Position numbers and translations under genes: made by a program
Part shown: positions 11,239-26,000 of the stretch, in pieces
Layout of the letters: each line of letters starts with the position of its first letter
Numbering within the stretch: position 1 is the first letter of the stretch
From: Trochalopteron elliotii
Lineage: Eukaryota; Chordata; Aves; Passeriformes; Leiothrichidae
Length of the DNA: 64,000 bases
NCBI GenBank assembly: GCA_024734555.1
Contig: JANPWX010000108.1
Location: forward strand, 475,756-539,755
Direction of reading: 5' to 3'
The notes under the pieces: model-generated
Seen by the model: the letters and a program-made list of their open reading frames with translations, nothing else
Told to the model about the DNA's origin: nothing
The model's database searches: none

Positions 11239-14200
11239 ATAGGGAAAAAATTATAAATATTATATCCTTTCTTGGAAATGAGAGGAAATAAATACTAGAG
11301 TACATTTAAGGTTCAGAAAAAATTTCTAAATTGCATGATGTTTTCAGCGAGGGCATATTATGACATTAGAGTCTTTTGCTGTGCAGAGAGGATACAACGG
11401 ATCTAGTACGTTTCAGTGGGGATGCAATTGCATAGATTGTGCCATGGTACTAAGGAAATGAGGTAGAATGTGGCAGGTACAACAAGGATCTCATTATATT
11501 TCTACTCAAGATTTTTTTTCTATTCCTTTCCACTTGTTTCTTACCTGTAAAATGAGAATTTTATTTTTGCACTTGTCAGTATAGGTAAGAACCATTATAT
11601 GACAGGGAAGTTTTTTTTAATCGAATTTCTTCTTATCCCTGAAGTGGTTGATGCTTAAAATAGAAAAGAAAAAAAAATCAGACATGGACTTGTAAAATTT
11701 TACATTTAATATAAGGCTGTTTAGTGTTCCTGAGGGGCAAGAAAGTAGATCACCATTCCTTAGCTTTTAAAATTTTTGTTTAATTGGTGTGGCACAGACA
11801 GACATTTACCTACTACTGAGGCTGGCAGCCACTTTCTCTGGTTTGGGTGAAAATGTTCATGTCTCTACAATGAGGACTCACAGGCATTTTGGGACCCTTG
11901 AACTCTTTCCTGAACAGATTAGATTCTGTGTAGCTGATATTGATCTTCTTAAGCTCAGTTTGACAAGAATCAACACAAATTTCATGAATGTGCTTCAGTT
12001 TTCATAGCAATGGAGAAATTTTGGTTTGTGAATTTACAGGAACCTGAAGGCAGAGAATGTCTTTGGGTATATTATTTACATTACAAAGAATAAAGTAACA
12101 AAGGCCAGTATCTCAAAATTATTCTGCAGTTCTTCACATATATGTAGAAAAATAGCTTTCTCCATCAATTTTGAAATAAATATTTGAAAAAAAATTATAT
12201 ATATCTTTAATATGGTTCTATTTCTTGTCTTTTTAGTTTTTGAAAGTGACTGAGTGATATAATAGTAAAGAGGAATTTAGTTTATGAACACACATGTGTA
12301 AACAGATGTTCATTATGTCATGACACAAAAGAAATAGGATTAGTGCTTATCAGATTCTGAGGGCAGCATATTACAGAGATAAGTGTCTTTCAATAACTTT
12401 ACAAGACATTTTGATACAATTATCATAACTCTCCATCTTGTTTTGCACTTACAGAGTCACTTGGTTTTTTACAGGTATACAATTTTTCATTTTGAGGTAA
12501 TTTTAAATATTTTATGCTTTTGGTTGGCAGAAGAATATTTCACTATATATCAAAGAATAGAGAATTAAATTAAAAGCTATTAACCATTTCCATTAGTCTC
12601 AATCATTGTGAAAATAGGTCTTTCATTTCCAGAATTTATGCATGATTCTAGAAAATATGAGAATATTTCACATCTAGAACTCACTGCATGAATTTCCCTT
12701 AGCACACTGAAAACTCTCAAATAAAACTAGGCCAACAGTGTGAGAACCAGGTGTTTTCCCATTACATTTTATGTCTTATGGGAGAAATCACTCAAATCAT
12801 CCTTCTGAGTTGGAACTTTTCATTTGTTCCCAGGAAACGACATGCCAGTTATCTTTAGTTTTCCACAGTTTGTATTAACGATTAAATAAGAATTTGATCA
12901 GATTTTATCTTTAGCATAGCAATAAAATAGCCTATTTATTTTCTGAATGAATTTTTCTTTCAGAGAAGTCTGCAGCTCATCTGGGGATTAATAACATTAG
13001 AAATGGAATTAATGTAAACAACAAATTTTATAAAATGCATATAGACAGCTGCTAAGGTGGTAAGATGGGGAAGGCAGGATAGGAGCTCTGCTTGCTGCTC
13101 TGAGTTGCTTAATTTACCACCACTGCTTTAGTATTTATTAAGACATTGTATTACTTATTAGTTTTACTGCAGTACTTGGTGGAATGAGTCTCCCAGCATT
13201 CAGAGTCTCCAAACCACTACTGTTATAAATAATGAGTCAATCCAAAATTCCCAGCAGAATATACAGCACTGATTCACAATCAACATCACCTACCCCATTC
13301 CCTTTTCCTGGAGTGAGGAGAGGTGACTAAAAGTTAATACAGAATAAAGCAACTGGAGGACTTGTTGGATTTGGGACTCCTGTTTTGTTTCAGGGAAGGG
13401 AAAAGTTGAAGGTTGTGAATGCAGCTTCATGGGTAGGTCTTGCTGCTAAGCAGTGGTTGCCCTCCCTCAGCAGAAGCTTTCTCCCTGGCAGCTGAGTAGT
13501 AAATGTGTCATTTCACATCTCTTGCTTGGCTGAGTAGAAATAGGATGTGAACACTATATTCCACAACATGTTGCTTTTAGGTTGTTAAAAACTCTTGTAT
13601 GATCTCAGCAATAAAGGGCAGAAAGCATTTTCTGTGTTTTATATGTCACTTCTCAAGAGCTTGAAAATTACACAGGGAACTTAATCTGGGATTTTTAAAA
13701 CAGCTGTGAAAAGCAGAAAAATTGGGAAGCAGTGTTGAGCTGGTGTACTAAGTCTCCTTTACCAAACTGCAATAAGAAAAGGAGTAAGGCAGCAGGAAGT
13801 TTACAGAAAGGATTTGCTTTTTTGATTAATGTTCAGTTTCCTTGCTGCTGTGTTCCCTTCTGTTATGATGACTATTTTATTTGTAAAGCAAGTTCTCAGT
13901 ATTTCCAAAGTCTGAAATAATAGAGGATTGTAAAAACAATTAACAATACATGAAATAATGTCTGCTGTATAGCAAGTACAATATATTCTAACTACATTTC
14001 AAGATTATACATTTTCATGATGATGATTACTATTATTTATTATGCAGATTTATTTTCTTTCCTGTGGTTACCTAATCTGTTTCATATGAGGAATTAACTT
14101 GACCTATACCCTACATTCTGTTTCATCATATTAATTTGCAGATAGGCTCATTGGGAAACCTGCCCTTTCTTTTTTTAGTAGCAAATACATAAATAGGTTG

Positions 14201-15704
14201 ATGAAGTATAAAGAAAAAAAATAGTTAGAATAAAATTAAGCTTAATGACATAATTCTTTTCTTAACTTCAGTTTGGGGACATAAAATTTGCAGAACAATA
14301 TATAGATGAACAATCAAAATAAAAGAAAAATTGTTTTCAACAAGTGTATCTAATTTATCCATATTACTTTCGCCCTTTTAAAGATCATCATAGTTGACAT
14401 TTTCAACCCCAGATCAAGAAGTAATTACTAATGTATGAAATATTAAATCTGAATTTGAATTCCTTTTGTTCATTTCGGAAAAAAAATAAAGTTACTTTTT
14501 AATTAACATTTCTATAGGTACCTTAATTTTTATCTAATTTTTACCTAATCCATATATTTTAGGAATAAATAATGGCCTAAGTTACTGATTATTAAATTCA
14601 GCAAGTTCTTAACATTTTATATTGTGAAACTTAAATTTGGAAAAGATAACCTTAAGGCCTCACAGTTTAAAACAAATATTGGACCTGTATGTGTAGATAG
14701 ACCTATGCAAATCTAAATTACATAAAATTTAAACAAAACTTTTTAGAGTACATATAATTTCTGTTTGTAGTGATAGAACATTTTAGTATTATGTCATGCA
14801 TACTTCTCATACATCTGAAGTATTTAGAATAAAAAAAATGCCTATTTCATGTTATAATCAATTGAAAATCCTTTGTTATACACATATATATATATATTGT
14901 TCAAAGATAGAAGACATCGCTAAGAATAAATATCGATGAGTTTTAGTAGGGCTTTTTGTACACATACCCATACGTGCACATGCACATGGGGCTACTGAAG
15001 TTGCACTGAAAACCAGCTTAACTGCCCATAAAATTCAGGACTTCCTTGTATTTTTGTCCTTATTCACAGTACTTCCATTCTCTTGTTAATGTGAGCCCAA
15101 CTTAAGAAAATGTTAAGTGTCACTGAAGTGTCAGTTATTCACAGAATTTAATTATGCACCTATTTAAACATGCTTCTCCTTTGAACCGAAATTAATATTG
15201 TGCACATTGTTAAACAGAAAGGTGAGGGGATTGATGTTTTGCATGCTTTTCCAAAGGATTTCAGATTTCTAGCAGGTAAATTTTACCTGGTGTTTTCGGT
15301 AAATATGGTAATAACGTCAGTCCCATGTCCAAACCTTACATGGGTGAAGAGGTAAGCTGCAAATTGCCATAGAAAATATTGAAATCAAGATCCAGAAGTA
15401 ATATCTTGACATTCAGTAGAATAGAGGTCTAAAAACTAATTTTTTGCTAATTAAGAACAAATTATGTTTCTTTTTCAAATCACAGAATATTAGCCAACTT
15501 GCAATGTTTAATTTTCCGCTGTCTTATACCAACTAGAAACAGAATCTTCTAAAACTTAACCTCATGTCAGGTGCTAAACTTATAAAGTTTTAAAGCTAAA
15601 CTTAGTTCATATTTCAGAGATCGTATCTCCCTACATTCTTGTCCCATATCTAATAAATTGAATAGACCTTCAATAAGAAGTCCTCCTGACACTAAACCAA
15701 AATA
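11239..15704. other. AT-rich intron sequence, no gene
   Basis: Low-GC DNA with no recognised repeat family. The open frames at 11789-12007, 12383-12568 and 13732-13920 are short, with no domain or supporting splice pattern. Confidence 0.55.
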
Positions 15705-15752
15705 GGGAAGGAAGGGAAGGGAAGGGAAGGGAAGGGAAGGGAAGGGAAGGGA
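15705..15752. repeat. (GGGAA)n pentanucleotide microsatellite
   Basis: About nine GGGAA units form a pure purine tract on the + strand. It is followed by 16 bp of unrelated, CpG-containing sequence and then the assembly gap, so the true array may be longer than shown. Confidence 0.95.
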
Positions 15753-15768
15753 ACTCTCCGACTCGCAG

Positions 15769-16119
15769 NNNNNNNNNNNNNNNNNNNNNNNNNNNNNNNN
15801 NNNNNNNNNNNNNNNNNNNNNNNNNNNNNNNNNNNNNNNNNNNNNNNNNNNNNNNNNNNNNNNNNNNNNNNNNNNNNNNNNNNNNNNNNNNNNNNNNNNN
15901 NNNNNNNNNNNNNNNNNNNNNNNNNNNNNNNNNNNNNNNNNNNNNNNNNNNNNNNNNNNNNNNNNNNNNNNNNNNNNNNNNNNNNNNNNNNNNNNNNNNN
16001 NNNNNNNNNNNNNNNNNNNNNNNNNNNNNNNNNNNNNNNNNNNNNNNNNNNNNNNNNNNNNNNNNNNNNNNNNNNNNNNNNNNNNNNNNNNNNNNNNNNN
16101 NNNNNNNNNNNNNNNNNNN
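15769..16119. other. Assembly gap (351 N)
   Basis: An unbroken run of N directly after the pentanucleotide array. Its real length and content are unknown. Confidence 1.
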
Positions 16120-19100
16120 TCTTGTTACATTTTCTTTTTTTTTAAAAAAAAAGTATTTTTAATCAATGTTTTCAACAGTATTGGTAACAGAATATGGAAT
16201 ATACCACTACAACTTGATTAAGTTGGTATAGCATAACAGTGTAACTTCTCACCTGAATTGCTGTGGTAACAAAAAACCCCTCAAATTTAGCATGCAATTT
16301 GATGGTAAAGCTGTGCAACCTGAAGGCCAGCTCTTGCAGAAGAGGACACTGTTCACTTTTCATGCTGGCCACACATTTCCTCCTCTCCCCTTTATTTGGT
16401 GGCAGAACAAAATCTTGCCTGAATGGTTGGTGAACCATTCAGGAAGTTAAATGGCATAAATGGGTTTCTTATCTTTTTTATGTCATAGTAATTTTTTATT
16501 ACTTAAGTCCCTAAATGGACTCAATGAAGGTTCAAACCAGAGAAGAATTAGGGATTAAGGGAGGTGAGGACAGAAGAAATCTTCTTTGTGATAGTAGAAA
16601 CATAGAAGAAAAATGGTTTGAAGAGATCATCAACCATGGTCTAGCCCAGCCTCTCACTCACAGGAACAGGTTGGGAGTAGCTAGTCAGTAGATTGGCTTA
16701 GCTGTAACATCAGCCAACACTTTTTGTTGGCTTACCTCAGTTGCAGATAGCTCAACATTAAACACTGAGGCTTCCAGTCCTGCTTATGCAGCAGTTCTGT
16801 GTCATACACAGCCTTGCTGCAACTCCATGGCTACAATTATGCATTTTACTCTTCTATGCATTGGTGCATCCAGACACTAAATGCAAATTCATCTATACTG
16901 AGGACACAATCAACAATACTGAGGAAATAATCAACAATACTTAGGAAATAGAGAATCGTCTGAAGAAAGAGATTACAAATCTAAAAAGAACTCCACACAA
17001 TGAATTATATGTCATCCATTCTCACCATTCAGCCCTGATGCTTTTCCCCATCTCAAGGCAGCTTTTGCAGGAGTAGGCAGGGGATGCCTCTATTTAGCTT
17101 ATCTTCTTGCTTCAGGGCATTTGTATGAAAGCTGTTATGGGAGGGAAAAAACATAGCCATTACTGCTATCATGTATCTAGGACTGTTTTCTGCGAAAGCT
17201 TCTTTTTTTCATTATTTAAATCCAGCCATGAAATCTTAGCTCCACGTGAGTCTTCTTTGTGATAATTTTGGTGCTAATCATTGTATCTGATCCTCCTTTT
17301 CTTCTGCATTCAGACAAGCAAACCATACACTAGTGATTTTTCTATCTTTTCCTCTGAAGAAACACACATATATATGTAGAAATAAATTGTATTAAAATAT
17401 TTTGTAGCACATGGACTATATGGAAATATTTTCTAGAGACAATTAATCCTTGTGCTATTATGTTGGTACAGTATATGGCCTCTGTGATTATACATAATGT
17501 ATCTTTCAGGCATAGATCATTGCTTCATTTTATTTATGTTCCTCTCAGACTGGCTGTGTATAACAAGCATTCTGTCTTGCTAATTAACTCCAGTGATCCC
17601 TTTAAGTCCTGATTAAGTTCTATTATTAAATTATTAAGACCTTTCCCTAGTGTTCTAGAGGTTCTTTTCCCTCTAATTTTGAATGAATTCTTGAAGCAAT
17701 AAATAATCTTATGAAATAATTTTTCTCTTTTTTTTCCTATGCACATATTTCAAGACTGTCAGGCTGGCAAAGTATTAGAGTTAGAGGTTATAAACCAAGG
17801 GATTTCACCTAGCATAACTTTGAAGGATGTTTATAGTGATACTTTCATACTCTAAGTTATCTATAATTACCCAATGGATTGCAGCAGTTTTAATTACTAG
17901 ACAGAGAAGCAAAAAAAACCCCACATAAAACTCACAAAGAAAATTCTTTTCAAATACATGCAACGCTTTATGCTGTAAAATTATTTTAAGCAAAAGAAAT
18001 AAGTTTTTGAAAGAGACATACATATTAGACTGCAATTTACTCTATTTTTTCAGGCTTTGGTTATCCAATGTCCTTCTAGAAAGCAAGAGTTCACATATAT
18101 TATATATATTTAAGGGAGAAATAAAAGATACTAGTGCAGCATGACAGGAATCTCACACACACAAGTGTACGCACACTCATACTTATTGCCACGCATTTAT
18201 GCTATACACTGTATATTTCCCAGATTCCTCTGTTAACATAAAAAGACAAGATTAGTAAGTAATAAAGAGGTCACAAAATTGTAAGATTATTTAGTACTGA
18301 GGAGGGAAATTAGAGATATTTAACAAAAAAGTTTCAAAATTTGGGACAGTGTTATCATTTAGTGCAAAGTAGATATATTATATAACAATAAATTTTTTAT
18401 TTTCTGTTTTGCATCTACTTCTGTAAAAAGCATATTTTCTTTCTGACTGCATCAAAAGCTGGGAAAAACTATTCAAAACCTGGGGATTATAAACCATATG
18501 GATCATATTTTTTTGCTTTTTTAAAAAACTTAATTTTAGTGTCTTTATGATGCTGCTTTTTAAAACAAGCCCAGTAATTATAAATGGAAAAAGATTTCAA
18601 GTTTTTTGCAAGTAAATGAATTTTAAATTGATATGCTAGTTTTTGTATCCATATCAATAAGACTAAGCAATTCTTTTTAAGAATAGTTGCTTTTCTGGTT
18701 CTATCTTTTTTTTTTTTTTAATCTGCATTAAGTGACCTGCTATAAACTTTGGGCTTTGAAGTCCAAGTTTGCCTTTGTGAACCAAGCACAACTGAAACCC
18801 CATGTAGACATTTAAAACAGTAATAGGATGTGACAGCACAACATGATTCAATCATGTCAGAAGATGAGAGTTCTATAGAGAGATTGGAGGTGCATTTTTT
18901 TCATTTTTAGGAATGACTTTTGCTTTTAGCAGTTTTCACTGAAGCAGATGACCTCTTTAGCCTCATACAAAAGTAGAAACAGCAAATTCTGGTCTATTGG
19001 AGTAACTGGGTCTTAGAGAAGGCTAAATATGTGTAATGTTGTGAATGAAGAGTGACTTTCTAACTATGTAAATTATAAAATCTCTCACACTGCAGCATCC

Positions 19101-19504
19101 AAATAATTACTTGTCTCTGTCTCTTGGTGCTTTTTTTGGCTGTCTCTCAAATCTTTTGATTTTATTTTTAATTATTATCTTTTGCTTTGGCCTAACAGCC
19201 ACGACATACATTTAATCAGGTCTAACAGCTACACATTATATTTTATAATTCACACTGAGAATTCAAGTGACCAAGGCTATAAAAACTGAAATACACTTCA
19301 AATAACCACAGGAAACATTTAATTCCCTCCATAATAGCTTCCATGTTTACACTATGGTGGTACTTTCCTGCTGCTCCACACTGCCAGGTGATAACACCTC
19401 TTGCTGTTTAGCAGTAAATTATAGATATGGGGAACCAAAGTTTCCTTTGGGCACCCTTTGTCTGCTTCAGAAAGGAAGGATTAGGCAAATAATCAGTATC
19501 TTTT
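16120..19504. other. Intron sequence with a possible degraded CR1
   Basis: AT-rich DNA. The stretch around 16598-16700 (ACATAGAAG, TTTGAAGAGATCATCAACC, TCTAGCCCAGCC) resembles the 3' end of a minus-strand CR1 copy but is diverged; I hold it at about one in three. TA-rich patches occur near 18095-18111. No gene is seen. Confidence 0.4.
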
Positions 19505-19556
19505 CATTATTACCCCTCCCAGTATCCTTTCATTATTACCCCTCCCAGCCCCGGAA
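19505..19556. repeat. 26-bp tandem duplication
   Basis: Two nearly identical copies of a 26-bp unit with the core CATTATTACCCCTCCCAG, starting at 19505 and 19531. Confidence 0.85.
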
Positions 19557-19758
19557 AATTCATAAGCTGGTTTGCATCTCAGACATTTTTTATGGTATAG
19601 TCATGAATTGATTGTGTTTGAGGATCAAAGCACGCAAAGCTGATGAAGAATGAATAAATATATATTGAAAAATGTTATGCATCTCAACATATCAGCTTCA
19701 GAGATCACACTGAATATCAAAATGGCATGCTTATCTTAAATAAGATATATTTTATTTT

Positions 19759-19883
19759 CATAGAATGGTAGAATTACAGAATCATAGAATGGTTTGGGTT
19801 GGGAGGGACTTTAAAGATTATCTAGTTATAACTCTCCTGCCATGGGCAGGAACACCTTCCACTACACCTAGCTGCTCAAAGCC
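19759..19883 (-). mobile_element. Short CR1 3' fragment
   Basis: It starts CATAGAATGG, repeats AATCATAGAATGGTTTGGG, then reads TTGGGAGGGACTTTAAAG and CCATGGGCAGGAACACC. This is the reverse complement of the last 120 bp or so of CR1. Homology ends before the TCTAGATAC repeats. Confidence 0.9.
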
Positions 19884-19884
19884 T

Positions 19885-19918
19885 AGATACTTTTCTAGAT
19901 ACTCTTCTAGATACTCAC
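19885..19918. repeat. Short 12-bp repeat, three units
   Basis: Three occurrences of CTAGATAC spaced by about 12 bp with T/C-rich spacers, immediately beyond the CR1 fragment. Confidence 0.7.
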
Positions 19919-22886
19919 GAAAAAAAGTGTTTTCCTGTAAATATGTTGAGCTGTCAGAAACCCAGATAGAAAACAGTTTATAATTCCAGAAACCACAAGT
20001 TTTATGCGATTTTCTTGAAAAGTGCTTTGCAGAGATTGAAAAATTTTACTCATAAAACCCCAACATCTGTTATTACAAAACAACAACAAAAATGTTAAGT
20101 AACCAAATGACAGGAAATTAAATCAAAGAAGGGAGGGGAGGGAAAGTATATTTTGAGGAGGTTTTGGAAAAGGAATTGGAGACATAAAGAATGAAAATGT
20201 GCAAGGTCTGACTTATTAACTAGCAAACAATCTATTCAACTTATTTGACTGCTTTACATATGTAGAATATGGCTTCTAGAAAGCCTTTTTTAACACATAA
20301 AACCAATGAATTGAACTAATCCAGATATATTGTATTGACTTCAGTGTCATTCTACTGGGAGTAGACTGCCTTGCAATATTGCAGAATGAATGAACCTCCC
20401 TGGATCTATAATTGCTAACATCCTTGTCTGTAAATCCCTCTTTGGGGCTTTTGGGTTTAGTTTAACTTTAAAATTGTTTTTTCTTTTGTAGAAGTTAACA
20501 CTATGGTGAATTTTCTTCTAGGCTTTGAAGAACATGGATTTTTTTTTTTATTTTCTGATTATATGTTTAAATTTAGTCTTTTGAAATATTTCCTTCTGTT
20601 AAAATTCATTCACATTGCTAGAGAAGACAGAGAGTTCACTACTATCTTTTCAAAAGGGCAACAGTTAAATCTGTTTTTCAAAAAAACCCCAACTGTATTT
20701 CAAATTAACAGTTAATAATTATGGAAACAGTTTTCATTTAAGATAATTTGTTGCAATTCTGTCTCCATAGCACTTCTCTTAAGAGCAACAGAAACTACTT
20801 GTTACCAGTTGAAGCAGATATTTTCAGCTGGTTTTGGTTGAGAGAAATATGTGAGACCACATATGTGAAGACATACTGCACTCTATTGGCAGACTGTACT
20901 CTACAGGTGTCAACTAGACCATTTTTATTAAGCCCCTATATTTTATTCAGTAAGAGCGAAAATTCAAGTTCTGGGACTGGATTGAAGAATTATAAAGAGG
21001 AAATAAATTTCTACAGATACAACTTCTTAACAGAACATTTAAAACTATCTCTTTTGCAAAATGTTTTGGCTTGAGATATGTAAAAGTTCATTTTATGCTT
21101 CAGCTTATTTTATTAAATCATATCATGCCTTCATATTTGCAATATATTTCAATTTGGGCCTGGACTTATGGAAATAAATCTTGTAAAAAATTGCAGTTTC
21201 AAAAATTTTCTACCAAATTGAAGTGCTTAAAGTATCTCCAGCTGGAGTTTTAGCCTGTAAAATAACTGAAGTAATTGAACTGTCTTCTTAGCAATATACC
21301 TGTCTCTGCCAATCCTAAAAATCCAAGTTCTAAACTAGACAGCTGTACTGGAAACAAAAACTTTGGGGTTTGCTGTGGTAATTGATGTTTTGGCGTATCC
21401 AGTCATAAACTATGAATGTAAAATTTTGTGGAGATTTTTAGGGATTGCTTAAGATGAAAGGTTTCATAATGATTATGTCAATTACTCGCTCTATGATGCT
21501 AACCTTATCTTTTACAGAAAACTATCTCAATAATGCTGGTTGTCATCTTGATAAAGAAAATCTTTTATGTTCTAGAGTGTTTTATTCTAGCTCTAGGATA
21601 AAGCTATAAAACAAAGCAGAATTATTCTTGCTTGCCCAAACTGTGAACAAGATGCCCTGTGTTACATAAAAGTTACCCCCAAGGCAGCATATAAATTTAT
21701 TCCAAATCTAAATGCATCAGTTTTACTGAATTTAGAATTAATAAAGAACATCTGTTTTTCCACAGTTGAATGGTAGCACATGCTGGCTCAGCATAATCAT
21801 GAAGCAAAACCCTTTTAAGACATCTACAGCAAAATCACAGATTGCTTTAAATTTATGCATACAAGTATTCACATAGTCTGGACTTGGCTAAGTGCTTTAC
21901 TGTCTCTTTTTTGTTAATCAATGTAGTCCAGTACCTTAAGTTTTGCTTGTGGAAATTATGAAATTGCAAGTCTGACTTTGAAAAATGCAGGATCTAGTGG
22001 AGAAAACTGTAAAATCACATAATTCATAAGCACAACAGTACTGGGGATGGTTAATACTCTCATCCTATTACTCTTTAATTATAATTGATTTTAGCAACAG
22101 ATATTCTGGCATAATATATTCTCAATTATCCAACTTCTTATGACTGTGGGAAGTTGTGGCTATTCTGAAAGTTTCTCTTTCAGGAAATATAGCTTATTTT
22201 TAGTACATCTCAGGGAAAAAAATATATAATACTAGTATTTGGAACTACTTGATTTTTGAGAGTTTTGTATGAAATTACTTTCAATCTTGCCGCCTAATAA
22301 GCCATAATAGTGAATCCTCTGTAGGTCTCAATAGTTCCAAGGATACTGTTAAGAAAATGGATGTAAAGAAATTTTATTTGTTGGCAGAATACTTTGCTTG
22401 AAATCTCTTTATGAGCAAAACTCTCAGCTTTCCTTTAGCCTCCTGCATTACACGCTCAATTTCTGAAAATTTTCAGAAGAGCAAATTGAAATTTCTTTCC
22501 AGGTTTATCTTCTGAGGTGTACAACATTCACACTGAGATTAGAGACCAGGAGGAGTGGACCGTAACATACCCTATCTGTAGAAGGGTCTTTGGGGGAAAC
22601 TAGAATGTCTTGGAAGAGAAAATGGAGATTTCTCCTTCAGCATGTCCACATTGTACTACAACACAGAGTCAGGACATAATTTCAGTGTGTGTGAAATACT
22701 GAATTGAGAAAAGTTTCTAAGTTTGAGGTTTTTAGATATGGTTTTCAATTGAAGGTATTCTATTTGAAATAGATCTTATCTGGACAAGAAGAGAGATTAC
22801 TATACTGGAAACCCCTTTTTTAAAAGACCCTGCAGACAAATGAAGAGGTTAGTGCAAAGACAGGAAGTAACGTGTATAATATTCAT
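19919..22886. other. AT-rich intron sequence, no gene
   Basis: Several open frames (for example 20748-21074, 108 codons) lie here, but the region is AT-rich and the peptides show no domain, repeat or conserved spacing of residues. No interspersed repeat was recognised. Confidence 0.5.
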
Positions 22887-23000
22887 CACAGATTCACAGA
22901 ATCACTTTAGGTTGGAAAAGACCTCTAAAATCATTGAGTCCAACCTTTGACCAACCACTCACCACCTTGTCAACTAAAGCATGGTTCTAAGTGTCACAGA
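22887..23000 (-). mobile_element. Short CR1 3' fragment
   Basis: Starts CACAGATTCACAGAATCAC, followed by GTTGGAAAAGACCTCTAAAA, then TCCAACCTTTGACC and CTAAAGCATGGTTC. This fits a CR1 subfamily different from the copy at 19759. It is truncated near 23000. Confidence 0.85.
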
Positions 23001-26000
23001 AGGTCACAAGCACGTGTTCATTACCTTCACTATAATGGAACATCTTTTCACTGAATGTAGCTCCAGCTGTTGTAGGTCATGTTGTAACTCCTTCTTCAAA
23101 TGCAAGAGGTCAAAAGTCCTCTTTGACTGACCTGAAGCTCCACTGTTATATGTCCAAACTTCAAGTTTATTCGGCTGGATGTGCACATCAGCTGATACAA
23201 TTATTGTGAATTTGAGGAATTCACCTACAAAAGTTCAAGGACATGTATATTTTCCATCTTTTATGTTTATATAACAGCAGATAAATCAAATTTCACAAAT
23301 ATTTATTTCATTTATTTTGGGTGTAACTAGAAGACCAGAATGATCTGTTTATATATTTGTGGTTAGACTGACAGAGGAATTTTAGTTTAGTATGTAGCCA
23401 AAATTAGTCACTAAACTTTAAAATTAAACACTACACTGGTGTTCACTCAAACTATTTTTCTCCTTATTAAAGGAGAAAATAATTTGTTTGTCTTTTCCTA
23501 GAATTTTGATCAGTATCAATTTGCTGAGATTTCCTGGTCAAATTTAATTTCTGTCTTCTTAGTTTTGTTATAGCATCATGCCAGTGTCTTCTGAATTTTT
23601 TTAATTAATAAATTATTTGATTTGGGGTTTTTTTTTAGTTTTGTGATGCTATACACTGAGCAGAGCTTCTGTTGTTGCATTTTTCAAGTTTTAGAGAATA
23701 TAAAATATTTTGGTTTTATTTTCATTGGAGGAATTTCCTTATATTTGGCTTATTTAGGATTGGGATAATGTTTCAATAATTAGAAGAGTTGGAACTTCTA
23801 GAGGTGCATTTTCCTTCAGTGACTCATCTGTAAAGTCAGTTTTTAGATCAAATGTGAAATTCTTGGGTTTCTTTGATTTTTTTTCCTGGATACTTGAATG
23901 TCTGTTGGATTTTATACTCCATGCAAGCAGCTTCCTCTTTTTCTTCTCTTACACACTGCATATGGAATGATATAAACTGATTCTCAACTGATTCTAAGTA
24001 TTGCCTATTGACAGACTGACAGCCTATTTATAACTTATTTAAAATTAAATTAATGCATCCTGTATTTTGAAGTTTGCTATTGCTTTGTACTATTAATTTC
24101 TGTTAACTGTGTCTCACTCGCCAAGATGAGCAAAGATATTTCAACATTTAAATTTAAAAAGGCAAAAATGACATAAAAATAACATCAAGGTGTGATGGCA
24201 TGATGTAAGTTATTTAATCAGATGAAATTCTTGTGAAAATATATATTTCAAATATTTTAAAACCAATATCCAGCTCCTCTGGCTGTTCAGAGTTACACAA
24301 AGTAACCTGCTGATTATGCCAGTGCTAAGGCAATGGAAACAAGAAAACAAACAAAAAAGTCAAGCCAAGAAACCTGTGAACAAGTAATTTTCTTGCTTCT
24401 AGAAGCCCCAAAGTAGGCTAAATGGTCTGTAGCTTCATTATTCAGCAGAACTCTGGATCTGAATGTGGATCTGGATCAGTTTGTGGTAGACCCACCACTG
24501 ATGTAGCATCTTTTTGAACCATCAGTGTTTATGGATACATTAGTCTTCCAGTTCTGTAATGTCTTTCCTGGTCTGAATTCTAGTTCCTTTTAAATGTCAG
24601 AGTCACAGAACATCAACAAGACTTTTCTTCTTAAGATGCCTAGATTATATAATTCCAGAGCCTTAGCTGTTAGACAGTATTACTACTTCTACTGATGAGC
24701 AAATCTGTATTTTCCCATGTTTTACATTAATGAAAGTCAGTGGGTGTTCCAGGGTGCACAGAAACAGTTGAAATAATTAGAAAGCAATTTCCACGTGATT
24801 CTCCTTCTCTCCATGGAGCATTCAAAGGAATTTTCTTAAAACATGCATTTAGAAAAAAGAACATTGGTCTGCTAGAATAATAAAAATTGCTAGCTTTCAC
24901 AAAACTCTGGAAATCACAATATTTTTCATTTACAGTTGATTTAGATAACATATCAATCACAGTGAGAGAGTGGTTTTCTTCTCCATCTTCATTTTCGCCT
25001 ACACATGTAATTTCCACAAAACTGTAATACACTCAAAAGCTTACTTACAAAATAGACAATAGTAGTTTGAAAAGTGTTGCCATTTTCCTGTATTTTTTAT
25101 CTTTCTCAAAGCTGTAGATTGTTTCAGAAGGAAATACCAGCTATTTCCATGAATAAACAGTTTTAGAGATGCTTTTGGACTTGAAGAGAATAAGCAATTG
25201 TCCCACGTTCCCTTTTAGTTTGACTCAAGGCTGTGTGAGGTAAGATGTAACCAAATATGCAAGTAGAGAGGAGGGAAGGTCTTCTACCTTCCCTCCCTCT
25301 TAAATCTCCACAACTGTATTGTAGACTCTGGTATTTGTGTTCCATTTAGTTACAATGGATATAGAAAATAAATACTTTTTTAAAAGTAGAAAAATAGCAG
25401 AAGTTAAAGAAGAGCAAGGAATCACTGTTTTATTGTCAGGAAAACAGATTCAGTACAAGAACTGTGTCCTACTGTCACTGTCCTTGTCCTTGTAGAACTT
25501 GGGTATTTGTTTATTTTTTTGGTTCTGATCTTGAATGGCTTTTCCTTCACACCACAAAACAATGATGTGGTAAAAAGTACTTGTATGAATTCTTTGCTGA
25601 CGTGGTAATAAGCTTTGCTTGCACTCATGACCTCAAAAAGTAACTGTCCCACAAATGTCCCTGAATTGGTAACAGCTTTTTTTTTTCCTCTTTTCCTATT
25701 GTAACATTTTTAGTGGCTGTTTATTAAAGTACTTTTCTGAATACATATATATCTTAGAGTGTTTGCTTTCACTGCTTTCAAGTGCTCTGCTGTTTACTGT
25801 CCTTAGCTTCTGCAGTAATATAATGAAGATAACCTTGAGTTTTTGTTGTTTCCCCAAGTGTCTCATATTTTAACTCACTGAGTACTGCAGAAGCCAAGGA
25901 CTACTGTGTTTTACTCTGGAGGTAAATCTAGAGTGAAATAGAATTTCAGCAAGTTATATGAAATGTCTCATATATTGACCATATTCATCCTGCCAAGTTA

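Noticed and set aside
15705..15752. Short tandem array as a CRISPR-like or centromeric satellite
   Set aside because: The units are 5 bp with no spacers; it is a simple microsatellite in a vertebrate intron.
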